A stretch of 64,000 nt of DNA. It comes from Streptomyces sp. cf386. Its GTDB lineage: Bacteria > Actinomycetota > Actinomycetes > Streptomycetales > Streptomycetaceae. Below, piece after piece: positions 16,958 to 24,436 of the stretch (its first letter is position 1; each line of letters begins with the position of its first letter). Location: assembly GCF_900103585.1 (NCBI RefSeq), contig NZ_FNHV01000002.1:734078-798077 (forward strand), read 5' to 3'. The translations under genes were made by a program, and so were the position numbers. The notes under the pieces are model-generated. The model was not told the origin of the DNA, did no database searches, and worked only from the letters and a program-made list of their open reading frames with translations.

Positions 16958-17460
16958 GCGAACTCTCCGGCGATCAGCAGCCGCAGCCGGGTGGCCGGAC
17001 GCAGCCGGCCGAACCGGAAGCCGGTGGCGCGCCGCAGCAGCCGGTACGGCAGCCGGGCCACACCCACGCCGAGCAGCCGGTCGTCGGCCCGCTCGACCAC
17101 CCGCAGCCGCAGCAGTATGGGGAAGTCGGTGTCGTCGATGCGGAGGTCGCCGGTCAGCTGGGCGGTGCCGGCGGTCTCCTGGGCGTGGTCGAGGGTGAGG
17201 GCGGCCTTGAGGTGGGCGTCGTCGAACGCGAAGCGGAGGGTGGGGTGGTCAGGGTGTTCATGGGGCTCGGGCACCGTGAGCGTGGCCTCGGCGAGGGTGA
17301 GGCGACGGCGGCGTACCGGCAACGGGCCGTAGAGAGCGGTGAGTTCGACCAGTGAGCGGCCGGGCGCCACCGTGTAGCGGCCGGGCAGCGGGAGCCAGGG
17401 GGCGGCCGGACCGGGGGCCCCGGGTGGGGTCGGTTCGATGGGGAGGGTGACGGTTGTCAT
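16954..17460 (-). CDS. Small protein with a YceI-like domain
   Basis: The 168-residue product reads WLPLPGRYTVAPGRSLVELT, then LRFAFDDAHLKAALTLDH and LTGDLRIDDTDFPILLRLRV. The order (WxxxPGRYxVxPxxS opening, alternating beta strands, TGDLxI) resembles YceI-like lipocalin-fold domains that bind polyisoprenoids. No signal peptide is present, and the C-terminal 35 residues are basic and hydrophobic. It is coupled to the cupredoxin downstream by a GTGA overlap. Assignment is moderate; it could also be a separate beta-barrel family. Confidence 0.6.
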   Translation of the reverse strand: MTTVTLPIEPTPPGAPGPAAPWLPLPGRYTVAPGRSLVELTALYGPLPVRRRRLTLAEATLTVPEPHEHPDHPTLRFAFDDAHLKAALTLDHAQETAGTAQLTGDLRIDDTDFPILLRLRVVERADDRLLGVGVARLPYRLLRRATGFRFGRLRPATRLRLLIAGEFA

Positions 17461-17518
17461 CCCGGTCTCCTTGGAATGCGGTTCCGGAAGGGCGGCGGTG
17501 ACGGGAACAATGGGGGAG

Positions 17519-17555
17519 CGCCGGTCCGGCCGACTGAGCCTCGGCCGGACCGGCG
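17519..17555 (-). terminator. Terminator inside the copper locus
   Basis: CGCCGGTCCGGCCGA and TCGGCCGGACCGGCG are perfectly complementary over 15 bases with a 7-base loop. It follows the stop of the cupredoxin gene at 17578, so the YceI-like/cupredoxin pair after it is probably a separate transcript or read-through product. Confidence 0.85.
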
Positions 17556-17577
17556 TCCGTCTACCGCGCGGGCGGTG

Positions 17578-18636
17578 TCAGCAGCTGCTGGTGAGGTAGT
17601 CCTCGGTGGGCGCGAGCAGGTGCTCGGCCCAGACCGTGTGCATCTGCACGTAGCTGTCGACGTTCAGCAGATCGGTGACCTGCTGCCCGGGCGACTCCTC
17701 CAGGTGCGCCTTGTTGATGTGGTTCAGCAGCACACTGAGCGTGTCGTCGAGGACCGTGCCGCCGTCTTCGAGGGCGGGCGTCAGGATGCTCTCGACCCAC
17801 ACCGTGTGCAGCTTGATGTACGAGTCCAGCGCCAGCGCGTCCTGGACCTGCTGGCCCGGGGACCGCTCCAGGTGGGCCGCCTTGAGGTGCTGGAGGATCG
17901 GCAGCAGCACGTTCTGGACGCTGGCGCACTGCTCGTCGCCGCCACCGGAACCACCGCCGGACGTACCGCCCGTCGAACCACCGGTCGTGCCGCCCGTCGA
18001 ACCACCGGAGGTCCCGCCGGTGCTGCCACCGGACGTACCGCCCGAGGTCCCGCCGGTCGAACCACCGGTGCTGCCGCCGGACGTACCGCCCGTGCTGCCA
18101 CCGGTCGAACCGCCGGTGGAACCACCGGTCGAACCGCCGTCATCCGCGGCGACGACCTTCACGGACGCCACCATGTCCGGGTGCACCGCGCAGTAGTACT
18201 CGTACGTCCCTGCCGTGGTGAACGTGTACGACCAGGAGTCGCCCTGCTCCAACGTGCCCGAGTCGAACTTCTTCGGGCCCTTGGTCGTGGTGACCGTGTG
18301 CGGCACGCTGTCGTGGTTGGTCCAGCGGACCGTTTCGCCGACCTCGACGACGAGCTGCTTCCCGTCGCCGAACTTGTTGTTCATGATGTCGACCTGGTGG
18401 TCCGGCGCCGCTTCGGCCGCCGGCTGGGCCGCCGCCGCGGCGGCCGCGGGCGCCTGAGCCGCGCCCGCGTCCGCCGTGGAGGACGCCCCGGAGGCCGAGC
18501 TGCCCGCGGCCGCCTGGAGCAGCCCCAGGCTGAGCACCGCGGTCAGCGCCGCGCCGAGTCCGGCGACCAGCAGACCCCGGTTGCCCGAGGGCGCCCGGCG
18601 GCGCGGCGCCGCCTCGCTCTCATTACGTCGTTTCAA
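17578..18636 (-). CDS. Cupredoxin with Gly/Ser/Thr linker and duplicated C-terminal helical domain
   Basis: The start is taken as TTG 18636, because AAAGGAG lies five bases before it; an ATG at 18657 with no good site would add seven residues. The product (352 residues) has a signal-anchor helix, an Ala-rich stretch and a cupredoxin domain with type 1 copper ligands (VPHTV, YYCAVHPDM). About 60 residues of GGST/GGTS repeats follow. The C-terminus has two copies of a helical unit of about 50 residues sharing AHLE(R/E)SPGQQV, LDSY or VDSY, and HTVWxE. It lies 27 bases after copCD. The helical pair is not a family I recognise. Confidence 0.85.
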   Translation of the reverse strand: MKRRNESEAAPRRRAPSGNRGLLVAGLGAALTAVLSLGLLQAAAGSSASGASSTADAGAAQAPAAAAAAAQPAAEAAPDHQVDIMNNKFGDGKQLVVEVGETVRWTNHDSVPHTVTTTKGPKKFDSGTLEQGDSWSYTFTTAGTYEYYCAVHPDMVASVKVVAADDGGSTGGSTGGSTGGSTGGTSGGSTGGSTGGTSGGTSGGSTGGTSGGSTGGTTGGSTGGTSGGGSGGGDEQCASVQNVLLPILQHLKAAHLERSPGQQVQDALALDSYIKLHTVWVESILTPALEDGGTVLDDTLSVLLNHINKAHLEESPGQQVTDLLNVDSYVQMHTVWAEHLLAPTEDYLTSSC

Positions 18637-18663
18637 CGCAACTCCTTTGATTTTCATGGGAGT

Positions 18664-19986
18664 TCACTGGCCAGGGTTGGTCGTGACCAGCAGACTCGTC
18701 ACGGCCAGCACGACGAGGACGAGCCCCGTCTCGGCCGCGACCGAGTAACCGAAAGGCCGCACGGTGGCGGCGTCGCCGCGCAGCAGCACGGCGAGATCGA
18801 GACGGGTGCGCACCCACTGACGGCTGGCGAGGGCGGCCAGCAGGACGACGCCTAGGACGCCCGTCTTGAGCAGGAGCAAGTGCCCGTACGAGGTGTGCAG
18901 CAGGGCGTCGTACGAGCCCACGACCTGCCACGCCAGCACCAGCCCGGCCGCGACGATGCCCGTCACGCTCACCGCCGCCAGCCGCGAGTAGCCCGGCACC
19001 ACCTGCGCCAGCTCCCCGGCCCGGCGCCGCGGCAGCACCGCCAGCGCGAGCATGGCCAGCCCGCCGATCCACAGCGCGACGCCGAGCAGATGCACCAGGT
19101 CGGCGAGCGCACCCCAAGTGGGCTCACTGCCCTCGGAGTTGTGGCCCGCCATGCCGGTCGCCCGCAGCAGCCCGAGGCAGACGGCCAGCGCGCCGACCCG
19201 CCAGCCGGGGGAGCGGGAAGTGCGGGGCCCGCCCTGCAGCAGCGCGCTCAGCACCACCGCCGCGAGCACCCACAGCAGCACCCGGGCGGCGAGCACGACG
19301 CCGGGCTCGGTGGTCAGGACGTCCACGTACGTCTCGGCGCGCAGCGCGTCACGCAGGCCGCCGAGTGCGCCGTACGCGCCCTGGAGGCCGATGCTTGCCA
19401 CCGACGCCAGCAGCCCGCATGTCCAGGCCAGCCCCAGCAGCGCCCGGGCCCGCGGCTCGTGCGCACCGCTCGGCCACAGCAGCGTGACGAAGGCGAGGCC
19501 CCCGATGAACAGCGCCAGCGACAGATAGCCGGTCCAGCGGGCGGCGACGAGGCCCTTCCGCACCAGGGGGGACGGTGCGGGTGCGGCCTCGTCGCCGCGG
19601 TCCTTCGCGGCCGGCGCTGCGGTGCCGATGCCGAAGTCGAGCCTGCCGTAGGACGCGTGTCCGTCCTCCTCGTCGACGACCGACCAGACGACGGCGAAGT
19701 CACCGTCCGCCGGGTGCCCGAGGGCGGCCCGTACGACCTCGCCCTTGCGGCCCGGCACGACGGTCACCGGGAGCCGGTCGCCGTCCAGCGTCATCACGCG
19801 CACCTCGGCGAGGTCCACGGGCTCGTCGAAGGTGAGGGTGAGGTGCTCGGGGGCTCGCTTCAGCTCGGCGCCGTTCGCGGGGCTGGAGGTGACCAGCTCG
19901 GTGTGGGCGGAGGCGGACGGGGTGCCGAGGAGGACGTAGAGGAGCGGGGTGAGGACGAGGAGGGTGAGGGCGCGGCGGAGGGTCAT
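18664..19986 (-). CDS. CopC-CopD fusion, copper resistance/uptake membrane protein
   Basis: The 440-residue protein begins with a signal peptide and a CopC domain (residues about 28-125: SAHTELVTSSPANGAEL, LTFDEPVDL, DEEDGHASYGRLDFGIG). His at the mature N-terminus and GHAS are typical copper ligands. A CopD domain with eight membrane helices follows (WTGYLSLALFIGGLAFVTLL, LLWVLAAVVL, LGVALWIGGLAMLALAVLP and others). CopC-CopD proteins bind periplasmic-side copper and move it across the membrane. Its ATG overlaps the stop of the His-rich gene upstream (ATGA), and a cupredoxin follows 27 bases later. Confidence 0.92.
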   Translation of the reverse strand: MTLRRALTLLVLTPLLYVLLGTPSASAHTELVTSSPANGAELKRAPEHLTLTFDEPVDLAEVRVMTLDGDRLPVTVVPGRKGEVVRAALGHPADGDFAVVWSVVDEEDGHASYGRLDFGIGTAAPAAKDRGDEAAPAPSPLVRKGLVAARWTGYLSLALFIGGLAFVTLLWPSGAHEPRARALLGLAWTCGLLASVASIGLQGAYGALGGLRDALRAETYVDVLTTEPGVVLAARVLLWVLAAVVLSALLQGGPRTSRSPGWRVGALAVCLGLLRATGMAGHNSEGSEPTWGALADLVHLLGVALWIGGLAMLALAVLPRRRAGELAQVVPGYSRLAAVSVTGIVAAGLVLAWQVVGSYDALLHTSYGHLLLLKTGVLGVVLLAALASRQWVRTRLDLAVLLRGDAATVRPFGYSVAAETGLVLVVLAVTSLLVTTNPGQ

Positions 19987-20633
19987 GGCGTCGCCTCCGG
20001 GGTGGGGCTGATGCCGCCGAGGAGGGAGGGGAGCGGGGCGAGGCCGATGCAGGGGGAGGGCTGTGGGGACGGGGATGCGTCGGCGGCGGGGTCCTCGGCC
20101 GTGGGGTCTTCGGCTGTGGGGTTGAGGAGGCCGAAGACGGGCTCGGCGAGGCCGGTGAGGAGGGGGCGGGCGAGACGGACCTCGCCGTCCTCGCAGGTGG
20201 CGTCGTCGGCGGGCGGGGTGGTGCCCGGCGCGGACGGGTCGGGGTCGGGGGAGGACGGGGACGTGGGGTCGGAGGGCGTCGGGGAGTCGCCGTGGCCCGT
20301 GTGGCCCGTGCCGCCGGAGGTGCCGGTGTGGCCGGTGTGATCCGTGCCGCCCGTGCCGCCGGGGTAGTAGACGCCGGTGGCCGGGAGCACCCCGGTCCCT
20401 GCCGCGGCTCCGCCCGAGGCGTCGCCCGGGGTGTCCGGCGGTGCGGCGGTCTCGCCCGGGGACGAGGGCGCGGTGGCCGCGGGCGGCGGGGCGGCACTCG
20501 GGGCGGAGGAGGCCGACGGGGCGCCGATCCCCGACGCGTAGCCGAGCACGACCACCACGGCGCCGACAAGCGCGCCCGCGACCAGTTCGTCACGGTGGTC
20601 CTGCGGCCACAGAGCCCGGCGGAACAGGGGCAT
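19983..20633 (-). CDS. Secreted/anchored Pro/Ser/Gly-rich protein with a His-rich segment
   Basis: The second ATG (20633) is used because AGGAG lies five bases upstream of it; this gives 216 residues. One N-terminal membrane helix (LVAGALVGAVVVVLGYASG) is followed by a disordered Pro/Ser/Ala stretch. A cluster then reads GGTDHTGHTGTSGGTGHTGH, whose repeated HTGH could bind metal. A C-terminal region with two cysteines (ATCEDGEV ... SPCIGL) and the hydrophobic LARPLLTGLAEPVFGLL ends it. It is the first gene of the copper operon, overlapping copCD. No family is recognised; copper binding is inferred from histidines and context. Confidence 0.7.
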   Translation of the reverse strand: MPLFRRALWPQDHRDELVAGALVGAVVVVLGYASGIGAPSASSAPSAAPPPAATAPSSPGETAAPPDTPGDASGGAAAGTGVLPATGVYYPGGTGGTDHTGHTGTSGGTGHTGHGDSPTPSDPTSPSSPDPDPSAPGTTPPADDATCEDGEVRLARPLLTGLAEPVFGLLNPTAEDPTAEDPAADASPSPQPSPCIGLAPLPSLLGGISPTPEATP

Positions 20634-21006
20634 GGTCACTCCTGGCATGGTCTGTTCAAACAGGTGAACGCCGACCAGTGGAGTGGCGCGCGAATTCCGC
20701 GCGGCTACACGTCAGTTAAGCGGCTGTTGCGGTGCCTCTCTTTCGAGAGGTGCCCCGCTGTGAGACCGGGTAAGACCGTCGTTATTCCGTGCAATTGCAG
20801 CCGTGGAGAATTCGCGTGCGGTCATTTCTTTTCCTTCACGCTACTCGAATAGAATTCGAAGGTGCGTGGGGATTTCAAGGAGAACGGCATATGCCTTTGC
20901 GTGGTCCCGCCGTAGGGCCGGGGGCGGGCAACAGTGGGCCCGTCCCCCCCCCGGGGGGGGGCAGTCCGAGCGCAATTTTCCTGCCGGAAACAATGCCCGT
21001 CTTTTC
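20634..21006. other. Promoter region of the copper operon, with a C9G9 tract
   Basis: This 373-bp gap is unusually AT-rich around 20760-20890 and contains the small palindrome CGAAT-AGA-ATTCG. Nine C followed by nine G lie at 20944-20961. A 48-codon ORF (ATG 20891, AAGGAG just upstream, stop 21037) begins here and runs into the 3' end of the UDP-glucose dehydrogenase gene. Its codon use is not convincing, so it is noted but not called. The copper operon promoter must lie near 20640-20750. Confidence 0.45.
20944..20961. repeat. C9G9 homopolymer palindrome
   Basis: Nine C followed directly by nine G form a perfect 18-base palindrome in the intergenic region downstream of UDP-glucose dehydrogenase. 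Such tracts are slippage-prone and can extrude a hairpin or G-rich structure; an assembly error in tract length is also possible. Confidence 0.9.
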
Positions 21007-22350
21007 TCAGGCCGTCGGCCGCCCCATCGCCCGATAGGTCCAACCGGCCTTCCGCCACACCTCAGGATCGAGCGCATTACGCCCGTCCAGAACGACGCGG
21101 GCCGCCGCGACCTCACCGAGTTCCGCCGGATCCAGCTCGCGGAATTCCCGCCATTCCGTCAGATGCAGTACGACATCGGCGCCCCGGACGGCCTCGATCG
21201 CGCTGTCGGCATAGCCGAGGGTCGGGAAGAGGCGGCGGGCGTTCTCCATGCCCTTGGGGTCGTACACCGTGACCTGGCCGCCCTGCAGGTGGATCTGCCC
21301 GGCGACGTTCAGCGCGGGCGAGTCCCGTACGTCGTCGGAGTCGGGCTTGAACGTGGCGCCGAGCACCGCGACCCGCTTGCCGAGGAACGGCCCGCCGCCC
21401 AGCACCTGCCGTGCGAGCTCCACCATCTGCCCGCGCTGGCGCATGTTGATGGAGTCGATCTCGCGCAGGAAGGTCAGCGCCTGGTCGGCGCCCAGCTCAC
21501 CGGCGCGGGCCATGAAGGCGCGGATGTCCTTCGGCAGGCAGCCGCCGCCGAAGCCGATCCCGGCCCGCAGGAACTTCTTGCCGATCCGGTCGTCGTACCC
21601 GATGGCCTCCGCGAGCTTGGCGACATCGCCGCCGGCCGCCTCGCACACCTCCGCCATCGCGTTGATGAAGGAGATCTTGGTGGCCAGGAAGGAGTTGGCG
21701 GAGGTCTTCACCAGCTCGGCGGTGGGGAAGTCGGTGACGACGAAGGGGGAGCCGTCGGCGATCGGCGTCGCGTACACCTCGCGCAGCAGCTTCTCGGCCC
21801 GCTCGCTGCGCACGCCGACCACGACCCGGTCCGGGTGCAGCGTGTCCTCGACGGCGAAGCCCTCACGCAGGAACTCCGGGTTCCAGGCCAGCTCGGCGTC
21901 CGCGCCGGCCGGCGCGTGCTCGGCGAGGTAGGCCGCGAGACGGTCGGCGGAGCCGACGGGGACGGTGGACTTGCCGACGACGAGAGCGGGGGCGGTGAGG
22001 TGCGGGGCGAGGGACTCGAAGGCCCGGTCGACGTACGACATGTCGCAGGCGTACTCACCATGGCGCTGAGGCGTGTTCACGCACACGAAGTGCACATCGC
22101 CGAAGGCCCCGACCTCGGCCCAGTCCATGGTGAACCGCAGCCGCCCGGTGGATCCCTCGATGCCGGCGACGTGCTTGCGCAGCAGCTCCTCCAGTCCCGG
22201 CTCGTACATCGGGACCTCGCCGCGCCGCAGCATCTCGATCTTCTCGGGCACGACATCGAGCCCCAGCACCTCGAAGCCGAGCTCGGCCATGGCCGCGGCG
22301 TGCGTCGCGCCGAGGTAACCGGTGCCGATCACGGTGATCTTGAGGGCCAT
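21007..22350 (-). CDS. UDP-glucose 6-dehydrogenase
   Basis: The 447-residue NAD-dependent enzyme oxidises UDP-glucose to UDP-glucuronate. The N-terminal Rossmann domain opens ITVIGTGYLGATHAAAMAELG. The central part has GKSTVPVGSAD and ELAWNPEFLREG. The catalytic cysteine is in GIGFGGGCLPKD (near residue 270), and the C-terminal UDP-binding domain has GATFKPDSDDVRDSPAL. ATG 22350 has GGAG six bases upstream; the longer frame adds no family sequence. It is monocistronic. In this window it belongs to the sugar-nucleotide supply for wall polymers. Confidence 0.94.
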   Translation of the reverse strand: MALKITVIGTGYLGATHAAAMAELGFEVLGLDVVPEKIEMLRRGEVPMYEPGLEELLRKHVAGIEGSTGRLRFTMDWAEVGAFGDVHFVCVNTPQRHGEYACDMSYVDRAFESLAPHLTAPALVVGKSTVPVGSADRLAAYLAEHAPAGADAELAWNPEFLREGFAVEDTLHPDRVVVGVRSERAEKLLREVYATPIADGSPFVVTDFPTAELVKTSANSFLATKISFINAMAEVCEAAGGDVAKLAEAIGYDDRIGKKFLRAGIGFGGGCLPKDIRAFMARAGELGADQALTFLREIDSINMRQRGQMVELARQVLGGGPFLGKRVAVLGATFKPDSDDVRDSPALNVAGQIHLQGGQVTVYDPKGMENARRLFPTLGYADSAIEAVRGADVVLHLTEWREFRELDPAELGEVAAARVVLDGRNALDPEVWRKAGWTYRAMGRPTA

Positions 22351-22474
22351 GAGGGACTCCAGAAGGGGTACGGGGACATGCGGGCCCGAGCATAGTCGGC
22401 GGGTCTGACGGGCAACTTCCCCCCTGTCGCCAAGCTCACGTATCACTCCCGTGGGCCGCCCCCTAAAATTTGAG

Positions 22475-22488
22475 TTACTTAACGGTAA
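22475..22488. promoter_or_regulatory. Candidate operator upstream of acyl-CoA dehydrogenase
   Basis: TTACTTAACGGTAA (TTAC-N6-GTAA) lies about 50 bases before the acyl-CoA dehydrogenase start in an AT-rich stretch. Acyl-CoA dehydrogenase genes are often controlled by TetR-type repressors through short palindromes. The match is weak and unassigned. Confidence 0.25.
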
Positions 22489-22538
22489 TTAGCACCAGCA
22501 GCGCATTTACCACCAGCGTCCTTGGAGCGTGAGAGACC

Positions 22539-23696
22539 TTGGCCGGATCGGCTGACTTCGACCTGTACCGCCCGTCCGAGGAGCACGACATGCTCCGTGA
22601 CGTCATCCGTTCCCTGGCCGAGGCGAAGATCGCGCCGCACGCCGCCGCGGTGGACGAGGAGGCCCGCTTCCCGCAGGAGGCGCTGGACGCGCTGGTGGCC
22701 AACGACCTGCACGCGGTGCACGTACCCGAGGAGTACGGCGGCGCGGGCGCCGACGCGCTCGCCACGGTGATCGTGATCGAGGAGGTGGCCCGCGTCTGCG
22801 CGAGCTCCTCCCTCATCCCGGCCGTGAACAAGCTCGGCTCCCTCCCCGTGATCCTCTCCGGCTCCGAGGACCTGAAGAAGCGGTACATGACCCCGCTCGC
22901 CAAGGGCGACGGCATGTTCTCGTACTGCCTCTCCGAGCCCGACGCCGGCTCCGACGCGGCCGGTATGAAGACGAAGGCGGTCCGCGACGGCGACCACTAC
23001 GTCCTGAACGGCGTGAAGCGCTGGATCACCAACGCCGGCGAGTCCGAGTACTACACGGTGATGGCCGTGACCGACCCCACCAAGCGCTCGAAGGGCATCT
23101 CGGCCTTCGTCGTCGAGAAGTCCGACGAGGGCGTCTCCTTCGGCGCCCCCGAGAAGAAGCTCGGCATCAAGGGCTCCCCGACCCGCGAGGTCTACCTGGA
23201 CAACGTTCGCATCCCGGCGGACCGCATGATCGGCGAGGAGGGCACCGGCTTCGCCACGGCGATGAAGACGCTGGACCACACCCGCATCACCATCGCCGCC
23301 CAGGCCCTCGGCATCGCCCAGGGCGCCCTCGACTACGCCAAGGGCTACGTCCAGGAGCGCAAGCAGTTCGGCAAGCCGATCGCCGACTTCCAGGGCATCC
23401 AGTTCATGCTCGCCGACATGTCCATGAAGATCTCGGCCGCCCGCGCCCTCACCTACCAGGCCGCCGCCGCCTCGCAGCGCGTCGACGCCGACCTGACCTA
23501 CCTGGGCGCCGCCGCCAAGTGCTTCGCCTCGGACGTGGCGATGGAGGTCACGACGGACGCGGTGCAGTTGCTGGGCGGGTACGGCTACACCCGTGACTAC
23601 CCGGTCGAGCGCATGATGCGCGACGCGAAGATCACGCAGATTTATGAAGGCACGAACCAGGTCCAGCGGATCGTCATGGCGCGGAACCTGCCGTAG
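22539..23696 (+). CDS. Acyl-CoA dehydrogenase
   Basis: The 385-residue flavoprotein performs alpha-beta dehydrogenation of acyl-CoA. Family signatures are YCLSEPDAGSDAAGMKT (about 128-144), KRWITNAGESEYY, and QLLGGYGYTRDYPVERMMRD near the C-terminus. The catalytic glutamate lies in IYEGTNQVQRIVMARNL. TTG 22539 is taken as start because the protein then begins at the expected distance from the first helix (YRPSEEHDMLRD); no ATG or GTG gives that. The level of identity among family members does not let me name the chain length. It is monocistronic. Confidence 0.93.
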   Translation: MAGSADFDLYRPSEEHDMLRDVIRSLAEAKIAPHAAAVDEEARFPQEALDALVANDLHAVHVPEEYGGAGADALATVIVIEEVARVCASSSLIPAVNKLGSLPVILSGSEDLKKRYMTPLAKGDGMFSYCLSEPDAGSDAAGMKTKAVRDGDHYVLNGVKRWITNAGESEYYTVMAVTDPTKRSKGISAFVVEKSDEGVSFGAPEKKLGIKGSPTREVYLDNVRIPADRMIGEEGTGFATAMKTLDHTRITIAAQALGIAQGALDYAKGYVQERKQFGKPIADFQGIQFMLADMSMKISAARALTYQAAAASQRVDADLTYLGAAAKCFASDVAMEVTTDAVQLLGGYGYTRDYPVERMMRDAKITQIYEGTNQVQRIVMARNLP

Positions 23697-23711
23697 GGGC
23701 GACACAGGCAG

Positions 23712-23742
23712 AACGGCCCGCGGCGTGATGCCGGGGGCCGTT
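23712..23742 (+). terminator. Terminator between acyl-CoA dehydrogenase and thioesterase
   Basis: AACGGCCC (23712-23719) and GGGCCGTT (23735-23742) pair, with further partial pairing inside, between convergent genes. Confidence 0.65.
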
Positions 23743-23759
23743 GTCGTGTGCTGTGGGGG

Positions 23760-24317
23760 TCAGTCCTCGAACCCCTCCGCCGCCCGCTTCTCCCGCAGCT
23801 CCTTGATCGCGCGCCGTCGGGCCAGCCGGTGCGTCCGGCGGATCTGGGCCTCCTGGTAGCGGCGCCTGTCGCGTTCGGTCTCCGGTATCACCGGGGGGAC
23901 CCGGCGTGGCTTGCCGTCGGCGTCCACCGCCGCGAAGACCAGGTAGGCCGAACCGACCTGGGTGGGCGGCGCCGACTCGTTCCAGCGCTCGGCCAGGACC
24001 CGTACGCCGACCTCCATCGAGGTCCGGCCGGTCCAGTTGACCTGGGCCTTCACATGGACGAGGTCACCGACGCGGACCGGCTCCAGGAAGGCCATCTCGT
24101 CCATGGACGCGGTGACGGCGGGGCCGCCGCTGTGCCGGCCGGCCACCGCTCCGGCGGCATCGTCGACGAGCTTCATGATCACACCGCCGTGCACCGTCCC
24201 CAGAAGGTTGGTGTCGTTGTGGGTCATGATGTGGCTGAGGGTGGTGCGGGACGCGGATATCAGCTTGCCCGGGATTTCCGGAGTGCCCGATTCCGCTGCG
24301 GTGACCTGGTCTGTCAT
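23760..24317 (-). CDS. Hotdog-fold acyl-CoA thioesterase
   Basis: The 185-residue product is one hotdog domain of the YciA/BACH type, which hydrolyses acyl-CoA esters. The active-site helix is TNLLGTVHGGVIMKLVDDAAG, with the catalytic-type Asp at the end of the motif. The beta strands carry MDEMAFLEPVRVGDLVHVKA and VNWTGRTSMEVGVRV. A basic C-terminal helix (RRRYQEAQIRRTHRLARRRA) extends the usual fold. ATG 24317 is preceded by GGAG; upstream frame extension is not family-like. It is convergent with the acyl-CoA dehydrogenase. Confidence 0.9.
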   Translation of the reverse strand: MTDQVTAAESGTPEIPGKLISASRTTLSHIMTHNDTNLLGTVHGGVIMKLVDDAAGAVAGRHSGGPAVTASMDEMAFLEPVRVGDLVHVKAQVNWTGRTSMEVGVRVLAERWNESAPPTQVGSAYLVFAAVDADGKPRRVPPVIPETERDRRRYQEAQIRRTHRLARRRAIKELREKRAAEGFED

Positions 24318-24436
24318 GGGCTCCACTTTATGCGGCCCCGACATTCGCGGACTTTGTGTTGGGTTCGCAACAGCCGTGCCTCTATTTTCCCCCGAACCTT
24401 GTAAGGCACGGGGCCGTGCCCTGCACACTGGGGCGC

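Noticed and set aside
17930..18140. GGST/GGTS-encoding repeats taken as a CRISPR or satellite array
   Set aside because: The repeats are in the coding frame of the cupredoxin linker, units are 9-18 bases with no unique spacers.
20891..21037. 48-codon ORF with a good AAGGAG near the UDP-glucose dehydrogenase stop
   Set aside because: Codon third-position bias is weak, the product is repetitive Pro/Gly from the C9G9 tract, and it overlaps the dehydrogenase 3' end. Kept only as a note in the intergenic entry.
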